Assembly: GCA_049650345.1 (NCBI GenBank)
Contig: JBARZY010000074.1
Span: 1-44,493 of the forward strand
Length of the DNA stretch: 44,493 nucleotides
Reading direction: 5' to 3'
DNA from: Glaciecola sp049650345
Lineage (GTDB): Bacteria; Pseudomonadota; Gammaproteobacteria; Enterobacterales; Alteromonadaceae
How positions within the stretch are numbered: the stretch's first letter is position 1; every line of letters begins with the position of its first letter. Position numbers and translations under genes: made by a program. The notes beneath the pieces were generated by a model. That model was not told the DNA's origin. It searched no databases and saw only the letters and a list, made by a program, of their open reading frames with translations. Positions 18,594 through 26,122 of the stretch are shown piece after piece.

Positions 18594-19928
18594 TTAACTG
18601 GCGATTTTAAGCAATGTTGAAAGCTCGACAGCTTCCGAACAATGATCACCTTGCACTCTAGAAATACCAAGCTCCTCGATTAATGCGAGCTCCGCATCAT
18701 TTTCTACGTTATTACAAATAATTTCGAAACCTAGCGTTTCCGCTAAGCCCTTTATTGCTTGCATTACTTTAAATGCATTGTCTTTTTTAGCGGGATCTCT
18801 TGCCCCAAGATTATTCAAAACCGATCTGTCTGTTTTGAGAAAATTAAAAGGAAGCTCCGTCAGTTGGCTGATAGAGATAGAGCCTGTGCCAAAATAATTC
18901 AATACAATTTTACAACCTATACCTCTAATTTTACTAAACACATCATATACATGCGCCGGTAAAAGTTGCAAACCTTGTACTTGCAAAAACACTATATTTG
19001 GATCACTACTTGTGTCTACAAGCGCATCGTTGAGTAATTTCAAAAATAACTTTTGCTGCACTAACTGCGATACACCCACATCGATACACACACCAATGCG
19101 ATCACCTTTCTTCGAACCTTTATTCCATGCCGATGCATCTTTACACGCAATTTTTAATAGCCAAGCACCTATCGTTTGCATGGCCCCTATTTCTTCCGCC
19201 ACAGAGATAAAATCATCTGCCTCTAAAACGCCGCGCACTGGATGACGCCAATATAGCTTTGCTTCATATGCATAAATTGATTTATTGGCTTTATCCATGA
19301 TTGCCTGGTACTTGATGAAGAACTCAGCAGTGGGAAGGCCTTGTTGAAACTCTTTGGTGTAAGTAACAATAGCGACACGCAAATCGTTCGCTATTTGATG
19401 ATGCTCTTTTGCCTCAGTAACCATTGTAGAATTAAACGCACGTGCTTTTTCTATTCCCGTTTTTGATTTATGTAGTGCAAGCTCAGCAGCGTGAACTAGT
19501 TCCTCTGCTTGCTGAAATTTGTGCGGCGCTTGTGCAATGCCCATCCTAATATTTAGCACGATAACATGCCCTTGCACAGCGAAAGGTCTTTGTACAAAAT
19601 CAAAAAGTTTCATCATCTCTTCGGAGATTTTATTTGTATTATCGAACAACATAAAAAATTGATCGCCGTGCGTTCTATAAAAAACAACCGCATGAGGAAA
19701 CACTTTCTGCAATCGCTTGGTCATCAATTTTAAAATTTTATCGCCCAACTTGTTGCCAATACTGTTGTTAATTTTGCCAAATCGTTGGAGCTCAAATGCA
19801 ATAGCTGATAAATTTTGAATGCCTATTTGATTGCATGCCTCAATAACTTTGCCCGCGCCAGCATAACGATTTGGTAGACCGGTCAAAGAGTCTATGTCAT
19901 GGGGCGAAGCTTGAATTAATTGAGTCAT
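18594..19928 (-). CDS. Catalytically degenerate GGDEF-EAL protein
   Basis: Soluble tandem GGDEF-EAL protein of 444 residues with no membrane segment or separate sensor domain. I choose the second ATG (19928), which sits 7 bases from AGAAGG; the ATG at 19934 is only one base from it. Numbering from 19928: GGDEF is replaced by HGDQF (87-91), so cyclase activity is unlikely. EAL reads EAK (222-224), the metal-binding DDFGTG reads NYFGTG (344-349) and the AEGVE glutamate motif reads CNNVE, while the ELEITE-type motif has lost its glutamate. K-x-D at 365-367 is retained. Phosphodiesterase activity is therefore also unlikely. It most likely works as a c-di-GMP receptor or scaffold. It is followed by the BLUF gene (26 bases), suggesting a light-controlled protein pair. 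Confidence 0.9.
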   Translation of the reverse strand: MTQLIQASPHDIDSLTGLPNRYAGAGKVIEACNQIGIQNLSAIAFELQRFGKINNSIGNKLGDKILKLMTKRLQKVFPHAVVFYRTHGDQFFMLFDNTNKISEEMMKLFDFVQRPFAVQGHVIVLNIRMGIAQAPHKFQQAEELVHAAELALHKSKTGIEKARAFNSTMVTEAKEHHQIANDLRVAIVTYTKEFQQGLPTAEFFIKYQAIMDKANKSIYAYEAKLYWRHPVRGVLEADDFISVAEEIGAMQTIGAWLLKIACKDASAWNKGSKKGDRIGVCIDVGVSQLVQQKLFLKLLNDALVDTSSDPNIVFLQVQGLQLLPAHVYDVFSKIRGIGCKIVLNYFGTGSISISQLTELPFNFLKTDRSVLNNLGARDPAKKDNAFKVMQAIKGLAETLGFEIICNNVENDAELALIEELGISRVQGDHCSEAVELSTLLKIAS

Positions 19929-19934
19929 TGTCAT

Positions 19935-20324
19935 ACCTTCTAAAGCAGCTAGTTTAAGTCACGCACGTTGAGAGCAAGCTCGAGTTGTATAGTGTGTTTT
20001 ATCGCTACATATTTACTTATATCGCGATTTATCAACCCTAATAATCGACCATCGGTCATAGCAAAGTAAATCGAGTTTGGAATAAAAAGTTTTATACGAT
20101 ATGTTCGATTCGAGTGGCTTATTGCTAGAAATACAAAGTTATCGTTTTTAATAACCTTTCGCCCTCATTGTGCAATACTCAGTGACATTTTTGATGTGAA
20201 GTAGTGCATCATACACACTGAGATGTTTATCCAAGCAACTAAACAGGTCAGCTACTCGATATTTAACATGTTATTACTAGTGAAAAACCTATAAAATAAT
20301 AAACACATAAAAAAAACAAACGAA
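19935..20324. other. 390-base intergenic region, divergent promoters
   Basis: AT-rich gap between the leftward GGDEF-EAL/BLUF pair and the rightward methyltransferase gene, so it should hold a promoter for each. I see no RNA gene, no strong palindrome and no open frame worth calling. The stretch just before the methyltransferase (20290-20320) is nearly pure A/T. Confidence 0.5.
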
Positions 20325-20903
20325 TTGACTTTGACCAACAAAGCGAACAAAAACAAACTGGCGTACATTGGCGCAAAGCCAGGACTTGCCGCAACCGCTA
20401 AGCGTGATTCTGACTCATGGTTCACGCCACCTGAATACATTGACTCAGTCAGGGCAGTTTTGGGAACAATTGACCTCGACCCCTTTTCCTCACAGAGAGC
20501 AAACGAAATTGTGGGTGCCAGTCATTATTTTTGTGTGCAAAATAGCGCGTTTGATAACGACTGGAATATCACGCCCAGCGCAAAAATTTTTATGAACCCT
20601 CCATATTCGGCAGGCTTGTGTGGACGTTCAGTAAATAGGTTTGTTGATCAATATGAAGCCAAGCATTTTTCAGAAGGTATTGTACTTGCCAATAATGCTA
20701 CTGATACACGCTGGTTTAGTGCACTTGTGAACCACTGTACAGCAATCTGTTTTACCAATCATCGAATTAGCTTTTGGAATGCAGATAGAAAAAATGTATC
20801 TGGCAATACGCGCGGTCAAGCATTCTTCTATTTCGGAAAAAGAAAGGCTAAATTTAAAAAAGTGTTTGAAAAACACGGTTTTGTAATGAATCCTGCAAAA
20901 TAG
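20325..20903 (+). CDS. Phage-type DNA N6-adenine methyltransferase (Dam-phage family)
   Basis: Predicted to methylate adenine in DNA using S-adenosylmethionine. The 192-residue protein has the family pattern 'WFTPPEYID' (32-40), the motif-I-like DLDPFSS (50-56) and the catalytic NPPY at 91-94, followed by 'FVDQYEA' and 'TRWFSALVNHC'. No ATG is available near the N-terminus; the first usable start is TTG at 20325 (another TTG is at 20331), and the ribosome site is poor, so the start is uncertain. No restriction gene is adjacent, making it an orphan. It sits between damX and rpe, where E. coli carries its unrelated Dam. The family is usually found in phages, so transfer is likely. Target sequence (GATC or other) cannot be read from the protein. 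Confidence 0.87.
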   Translation: MTLTNKANKNKLAYIGAKPGLAATAKRDSDSWFTPPEYIDSVRAVLGTIDLDPFSSQRANEIVGASHYFCVQNSAFDNDWNITPSAKIFMNPPYSAGLCGRSVNRFVDQYEAKHFSEGIVLANNATDTRWFSALVNHCTAICFTNHRISFWNADRKNVSGNTRGQAFFYFGKRKAKFKKVFEKHGFVMNPAK

Positions 20904-21231
20904 CCGGTCAAATATGTTAGCGTTCATTATGCCGCTAGCAAGACCGATTAATAGCCTGAATTTTCGCTGTTTATTATACATCTACATGCTCAAATTAATC
21001 TTAAGTAAACGGTAAGGTATGCCGATACGTTTCTCATGTAAGTTCATAAAAATGAATAATTTTATTGATAATGCGCACACAAATCCTTATTTGTAATTTG
21101 ATGTGCAGCATATAACAAGAGAATATCTACGCCTATATGTTGACTCTTAACCGCAATACTCATTGTTTAGCGCCGCTACGCTTGCGTGCTCAAGAACGTG
21201 TATTGCGCCGAACACCGTTAAGTTTTAAAAA
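20904..21231. other. 328-base intergenic region before the GGDEF-EAL gene
   Basis: No gene seen. It contains an imperfect hairpin at 21075-21106 (GCACA-CAAAT pairing with ATTTG-A-TGTGC, one bulged A) and no U-tract after it. I checked for the conserved core of c-di-GMP riboswitches and did not find it. The promoter of the downstream gene is presumably here. Confidence 0.45.
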
Positions 21232-23652
21232 ATGATTAATATTAACGGTTTGCTTCCCAAAATGCTCATACTGGTAATGGTAGTTGCCATTACGGCGCTT
21301 GGCGTGTCGTACACTTTCGTGAGTATTCAACAAGACAACTCGTTCAAAAAAAACATTGATCATATCAAACAAGAACACAATGCTACTGCCAGCTTGTTGT
21401 TTAAACAAAACCTACAAGAGCAAATTTTATCGGCAGAAGAGATAGTGATGCTCAGTGGGCTCAATGGTCAACCCTCCGAACAAGTAAAAGAGTTCTTTGA
21501 TGAAGTTTGGACGCGTATACAGGTAAGCTTTATGCTGTCATCAATGTCTGTATCAAATGGACAAACCAACATTAATTACGGGTATTTCCCTCATTCAGAA
21601 ATGAGCCAAACGCAAGCCTTGACGAGACAAACAAATAAAGCGAAATCTTCGGTTGTATGTCACTTAGTGTGCGAGTTAACCGCGACTATCCCTATGAATG
21701 TCAACAACCAGCCCTGGTCGCTGTCATTGGTATCAGATATTGGCCCGTCTATCATTTTTTTAAGTCTAGTAGTGGGTAGCGATATTGGCATTGTATCGCC
21801 TATGCAAAACTTTACTCACAACAACAATACCTTGTCGCGCTATGTGGTCGAGTTTATGACCGGCACTGACCAAAACAATATCCTTATGAACAAGCCATTA
21901 TCAACAGATGAGTTAAGTGCGCTCGAAAATGGCGGATTGCAAATAAATACAGCAGACAAGCAATACTATGTATGGTTCGAACAGCTTCAAGGCATAGGTG
22001 AAGACGTAAAGTTGATATATTTACGTGATATATCGAGTTTGTTGGCGCAACAAAACGCGCAAAAACAGCAAGTAATTGTTATTTTTGTCACCCTCACTTT
22101 TGGCATCCTATTGTTTCTCATTTTATTCACCATCATTCCAATTTCAAAAATCAACCAGTTAAAACGCGCAATAAAGCTGATTGGCGCAAAAGAATATAAT
22201 ATTGCCCGATACCGATTAGGACGCCCCAATAAGGTAATATTGGGTGATGAACTTTACGAACTAGAAGACGAATTTAGACACGCAATTGATGTGTTGGAAA
22301 CATACGAGCAACAACTTAATTCTTCTCAAAAACGCTTAGTACGCCAAGCCACTATTGATAGTGTTACTGGCTTGTTTACACGTAATGTATTGATTGAAGA
22401 TCTAGACAAAATGAATGGTAACGCCAGCATTGATGACGTATGTATTTTCTTTTTAGATTTGGATGGTTTTAAACCCATTAATGATAATTTGGGTCATGAA
22501 GCCGGCGATATAATGCTGAAAAAAATAGGCTACCGTTTAAAAGGAGTGATAAACAAACAAACCAAAGTCTATCGAATTGGTGGTGACGAGTTTGTTATCT
22601 GTTTTTGTAATTATGAGTCGCCTGACTCATTAACGAATATGGCTGACAGCGTTGTTGAAATATTTTCTGCGCCTTTTCATATATACGACACCAGTATATC
22701 AATCAGCGCCAGTATTGGTATTGCTAAACAAACTGCAGACAATATAAATCCCGACGAACTCCTCAGATTCGCTGATATTGCAATGTACCAAGCTAAAGAA
22801 GACGGTAAAAATCGTTATCGATTTTTTGATGACTCTATGCGTGACGCGGCTCAACAGCGCTTTACTATTAAAAATGATTTTGTGGGATCACTCGCAGACA
22901 ATCAATTGTTTGTTGTATTTCAACCTATCGTTAGCAGTATTACTAAAAAAGTCACTAAACTAGAAGCCTTGTGTCGTTGGCAACACCCCGACTTAGGTTT
23001 TATACCTCCTCCCATATTTATTGATGTGTTAGAGGAAGGTGAAAACATGAACACCTTGTTTGAGTGGATTGTTGACAGTGTATTGAAAGAAATTCTTTAC
23101 CTCGATTCAATTGGTTTAAACAATGTTGTAGTGTCGGTCAATCTCAGCCCATCTCAGTTAAACGACGACACTGCCCTTACAGTATTGAGTGAGAAAATAG
23201 CACAACAACACGTAGATGCTTCTCGGCTTGAACTTGAAATTACCGAAACCTCGTTAATTACTAATTTTGGACAGGCAAAAATATGGGTAGATAAGGCGAC
23301 CGACTTGGGCTTTAAAATAGCAATTGACGATTTTGGTGCAGGCTATTCATCACTTTCATACTTAACCGCATTTTCTTACAACACTGTTAAGTTAGACCGC
23401 TCATTACTTAACAATATTGATATAGATAAACGCCAGCAACGTATCGTAGGCTCGCTAACTCAAATGCTGCACGGGCTTGCTGTACCGATTGTAGCAGAAG
23501 GTGCTGAGACAGAAGCCCAATTTGCTGAACTTAAAAATCTTGGTTGTGATTATATTCAAGGTTATCTCATATCCAAGCCGATACCACATACTGAATTAGC
23601 CGAGTTCTTGGCCCCTAAGTCAACTCAACAAAAACTGCACCAACAACCATAA
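21232..23652 (+). CDS. Membrane GGDEF-EAL c-di-GMP turnover protein, motifs intact
   Basis: Likely bifunctional or phosphodiesterase-dominant c-di-GMP enzyme of 806 residues. Transmembrane helices at about 8-30 and 280-303 enclose a 250-residue periplasmic sensor region that I cannot assign. A HAMP-like/linker segment leads to a GGDEF domain with the intact motif GGDEF at about 450-454; the inhibitory RxxD site upstream is absent (NKQT in its place). The EAL domain keeps EAL (578-580), NLSPSQL, EITET, IDDFGAGYSS (DD at about 699-700), KLDRS and AEGAE, so hydrolysis should be possible. The ATG at 21232 follows an in-frame stop closely, so no longer start exists. It is probably a single-gene unit converging on the small DUF2970 gene, with which its 3' end overlaps. 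Confidence 0.92.
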   Translation: MININGLLPKMLILVMVVAITALGVSYTFVSIQQDNSFKKNIDHIKQEHNATASLLFKQNLQEQILSAEEIVMLSGLNGQPSEQVKEFFDEVWTRIQVSFMLSSMSVSNGQTNINYGYFPHSEMSQTQALTRQTNKAKSSVVCHLVCELTATIPMNVNNQPWSLSLVSDIGPSIIFLSLVVGSDIGIVSPMQNFTHNNNTLSRYVVEFMTGTDQNNILMNKPLSTDELSALENGGLQINTADKQYYVWFEQLQGIGEDVKLIYLRDISSLLAQQNAQKQQVIVIFVTLTFGILLFLILFTIIPISKINQLKRAIKLIGAKEYNIARYRLGRPNKVILGDELYELEDEFRHAIDVLETYEQQLNSSQKRLVRQATIDSVTGLFTRNVLIEDLDKMNGNASIDDVCIFFLDLDGFKPINDNLGHEAGDIMLKKIGYRLKGVINKQTKVYRIGGDEFVICFCNYESPDSLTNMADSVVEIFSAPFHIYDTSISISASIGIAKQTADNINPDELLRFADIAMYQAKEDGKNRYRFFDDSMRDAAQQRFTIKNDFVGSLADNQLFVVFQPIVSSITKKVTKLEALCRWQHPDLGFIPPPIFIDVLEEGENMNTLFEWIVDSVLKEILYLDSIGLNNVVVSVNLSPSQLNDDTALTVLSEKIAQQHVDASRLELEITETSLITNFGQAKIWVDKATDLGFKIAIDDFGAGYSSLSYLTAFSYNTVKLDRSLLNNIDIDKRQQRIVGSLTQMLHGLAVPIVAEGAETEAQFAELKNLGCDYIQGYLISKPIPHTELAEFLAPKSTQQKLHQQP

Positions 23653-23799
23653 ACTGATAACAAATAGTACTACCATCACAATGCCCACCACTAAAAATGG
23701 TACGAAAGACGGCATGTTTGCATCTTTTACATATTGCGCTTGAGTTTGTACACCGAAAAAGCTTGCTAGAACGCTTTTAACTACTGAGAGCCATTGCAC
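23620..23799 (-). CDS. Small DUF2970-type membrane protein
   Basis: A 59-residue gene with a GTG start, preceded by AAGAGG at 9 bases, ignored by simple ATG-based gene finding. The N-terminus reads MQWLSVVKSVLASFFGVQ, the characteristic opening of DUF2970 proteins, followed by a short polar segment and a single C-terminal membrane helix (about residues 34-56). Function of the family is unknown. Its last 33 bases overlap the 3' end of the convergent GGDEF-EAL gene. It starts 21 bases after the 110-residue gene on the same strand, suggesting a two-gene unit. Confidence 0.75.
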   Translation of the reverse strand: MQWLSVVKSVLASFFGVQTQAQYVKDANMPSFVPFLVVGIVMVVLFVISLWLLVQFLLS

Positions 23800-23820
23800 T
23801 GAACGATACCTCTTCTGCGT

Positions 23821-24153
23821 TTACTTTCTAGAAAGAAGCTCTAACAAGTCAAGATAATGAAATTCGACTGAATCAGAATGCTTAAACAACCATGTGAGCC
23901 AACCAATTTGTTGGTTGTTGCGGTTGCATATAGCGAGCGGCTGTTCGCCTGAAGTAGATTGAATGTTGGCGTGGGTAGTATCAATAACCACTTTGTCTTG
24001 CAATGAATAACTGCTAATACATGGCGCGTTAGCCTGAGCGAACACTGAACTGATGACTAAAACCATAGCTGCGCTGCATACCCCAGCTGTTAAAAACATG
24101 CGTGTGGGAAAGCTTTTCTTACTTGTTAAAGGAACGCTTTGCTTGGATGTCAT
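23821..24153 (-). CDS. Small single-span membrane-anchored protein, unknown function
   Basis: A 110-residue protein that I do not recognise. A basic N-terminus is followed by a hydrophobic segment at about 20-40 (a signal anchor, or a signal peptide cleaved near AQA-NA), then a 68-residue domain predicted to be periplasmic, with two cysteines (in 'APCISS' and 'AICNRN') that could form a disulfide. The ribosome site is weak. It lies just upstream of the DUF2970-type gene on the same strand and downstream of the porin terminator. Codon use is like that of its neighbours. Confidence 0.6.
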   Translation of the reverse strand: MTSKQSVPLTSKKSFPTRMFLTAGVCSAAMVLVISSVFAQANAPCISSYSLQDKVVIDTTHANIQSTSGEQPLAICNRNNQQIGWLTWLFKHSDSVEFHYLDLLELLSRK

Positions 24154-24214
24154 TATACTTATTCAAAATATGTTCAATAAGGATTTTAAGTGTACACTAT
24201 TATGCCAAAAGATC

Positions 24215-24250
24215 AAAAAAGCGGTTTATCCTATTGGATTAAACCGCTTT
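24215..24250 (-). terminator. Rho-independent terminator of the porin gene
   Basis: Read on the minus strand, AAAGCGGTTTA pairs with TAAACCGCTTT around a short loop and is followed by a T-run. The stem is about 11 bp and lies 24 bases after the porin stop. It also separates the porin from the small-protein pair downstream. Confidence 0.88.
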
Positions 24251-24273
24251 ACGAATGCTATACAAATGTTTGT

Positions 24274-24963
24274 TTAGAAGCTAGTTGACCAGCTTGCTAC
24301 AAATTTAATGTCTTCATCAGCAAAATCACTTTCTTGAGCTTTACTTACACTGAATGTAAAGTCACCCTTAGAAATATCAGCTTGTACATACGAGTAATCA
24401 TAATCTGCGCCATCAACACCGTCTGAATCAAAAGTGTATAAACCCGCACTTAGACCAAGCTCAAACTCACTGCCCAAATCGATACCGCCATAGCTAAGGC
24501 TATAAAAGATATCGCCAGTTTCAAAGCCAGCACCGCTTGGTAAATCGCTGTTAATTGTATAAGCAAGACCAAAACCAAAATTGCCTACTGAGCCGTTAAA
24601 GTAAACCTCACCGAAGTTACTGTCATCAAGTTCTGTGTATGCGTAGTAGATATACCCTACATCATATGCAAAGCTATCTGTTTCGCCACCAAAACCAAGA
24701 TAGAAATCAGTTTCTGAACCGTTGAAACCAGAAGCATCGTCACCTAATGAACCGACCCAAGTACCGGCATAAAAGCCACTTTCGTCAGAATAATCCAGAC
24801 CGCCTGATACAGAAGCTGCATTTGAGCTTTGGCTTACACCACGCCATACATAGTTGCTGGTTGCGCCAATGTTAGCACTTACTTCTGCCAAAGCTGCCTG
24901 GCTTACAAAAAGAGTTGATGATAGAGCAACTGCTACCAACGATAGTTTAGTTAATTGTTTCAT
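24274..24963 (-). CDS. TorF-family putative outer-membrane porin (Gcw_chp type)
   Basis: Exported beta-barrel protein of 229 residues. A signal peptide (about 1-26, ending ALA-EVS) is followed by 'NIGATSNYVWRGVSQSS', the hallmark of the Gcw_chp/TorF family. Alternating amphipathic strands run to a C-terminal aromatic residue (final Phe), as expected for barrel insertion. It is strongly acidic, rich in Asp/Ser/Gly/Tyr. A GGGGA ribosome site lies well placed before the ATG. It is monocistronic, with a strong terminator. The transported substrate is unknown. Confidence 0.9.
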   Translation of the reverse strand: MKQLTKLSLVAVALSSTLFVSQAALAEVSANIGATSNYVWRGVSQSSNAASVSGGLDYSDESGFYAGTWVGSLGDDASGFNGSETDFYLGFGGETDSFAYDVGYIYYAYTELDDSNFGEVYFNGSVGNFGFGLAYTINSDLPSGAGFETGDIFYSLSYGGIDLGSEFELGLSAGLYTFDSDGVDGADYDYSYVQADISKGDFTFSVSKAQESDFADEDIKFVASWSTSF

Positions 24964-25450
24964 GTGTGTTCCCCATACTTTAAGTTGGATATTGATTAAA
25001 AAAATTCGTTTGTCGTTGATGCGTTTTTTATTATTATCATCTTTCGCGCAGTGCCGTTGGTTATATCAACCGTTATATGTTTGCTAATATATTCACGATA
25101 TTGCGTAACGTACCAATCACTTAGCAATACTAATGCCAATACACACGAAAACGTTGAAATCAAAAAATACCTAATAAAAATCAACAATTTAAATTTACTA
25201 AATTTATTTTTTGCGCTGTTCGAATGACTGAAAACATATGATTATTCTGAAAAGCGGAACTTAATTGCACCAATTTGCCACAAGCTCCCCAAAATAGAGC
25301 AGGTATGCATGCGCAAGCTATGCACTGAGGATTTATAATATTGACTAGCAAGATTCTAACTCGCTTAGAGATGCTAATTTGCATTTGTACACTACTGCTA
25401 CTTTATAAATTACGGTAAACTACGGTTTTTATATAACCTGCGGTGAATCC
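24964..25450. other. 487-base intergenic region between porin and rpe
   Basis: AT-rich gap between two outward-facing genes, expected to hold a promoter for each. Minus-strand open frames at 24996-25187 and 25181-25384 lack an ATG/ribosome site or recognisable domains, and I do not call them. TTGCAT and TTATAA (about 25383 and 25407) form a possible but poor promoter for rpe. No RNA gene is recognised. Confidence 0.45.
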
Positions 25451-26113
25451 ATGCACACACCTTTAATTGCTCCCTCTATTCTGTCTGCCGATTTTGCTCG
25501 TCTTGGCGAAGAAGTTGAAAATGTATTGCAGGCGGGTGCAGACATTGTTCATTTTGATGTAATGGACAATCATTACGTGCCAAACCTTACCTTTGGCCCC
25601 ACCATTTGCAAAGCACTCAGAAATTATGGGATTACTGCTGATATTGACGTACACCTTATGGTGCAACCGGTAGATAGCATGATTGAGGCATTTGCTGAAG
25701 CGGGAGCAAGCATGATTAGCTTCCACCCTGAGGCTAGCTTGCACGTTGACCGCAGCATTAGCCTTATAAAGAGCTTAGGCTGTAAAGCAGGTTTGGTATT
25801 AAACCCTGCAACATCGTTAAGTGTGCTTGATTATGTGCTAGAAAAACTCGATTACGTATTACTTATGTCAGTCAACCCAGGTTATGGCGGTCAATCTTTT
25901 ATAAGCAATACCGTAGAAAAAACCGCACACCTAAAAGCCATTATTGATGAACTAGGCTTAGATACTCGTATAGAAGTTGATGGTGGCATCAACAGCGAAA
26001 CTATAGCAGCAGTGCATCAAGCTGGCGCAGACATGTTTGTAGCGGGCAGTGCTATTTTCAATGCACCCGATTACAAAACAGCCATTGACCAATTAAAACA
26101 ACAACTAAAATAG
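25451..26113 (+). CDS. rpe: Ribulose-phosphate 3-epimerase
   Basis: Interconverts ribulose 5-phosphate and xylulose 5-phosphate in the pentose phosphate pathway. The 220-residue TIM barrel shows all family blocks: 'IAPSILSADFARLGEEV', 'HFDVMDNHYVPNLTFGP' (metal His and Asp), 'DVHLMVQP', 'LLMSVNPGYGGQ' and 'EVDGGIN'. It is 9 bases before trpS. In E. coli, gph lies between rpe and trpS; it is absent here. Confidence 0.97.
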   Translation: MHTPLIAPSILSADFARLGEEVENVLQAGADIVHFDVMDNHYVPNLTFGPTICKALRNYGITADIDVHLMVQPVDSMIEAFAEAGASMISFHPEASLHVDRSISLIKSLGCKAGLVLNPATSLSVLDYVLEKLDYVLLMSVNPGYGGQSFISNTVEKTAHLKAIIDELGLDTRIEVDGGINSETIAAVHQAGADMFVAGSAIFNAPDYKTAIDQLKQQLK

Positions 26114-26122
26114 GACACCGCA

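Noticed and set aside
20368..20595. Plus-strand frame overlapping the methyltransferase
   Set aside because: It is in another frame of a gene with clear DLDPFSS and NPPY motifs; shadow frame.
20904..21231. c-di-GMP riboswitch before the GGDEF-EAL gene
   Set aside because: The conserved GEMM core and tetraloop/receptor features were not found on reading.
24996..25384. Two minus-strand open frames (63 and 67 codons) upstream of the porin
   Set aside because: Non-ATG start without ribosome site for the first, no recognisable domain and skewed composition; more likely chance frames in the promoter region.
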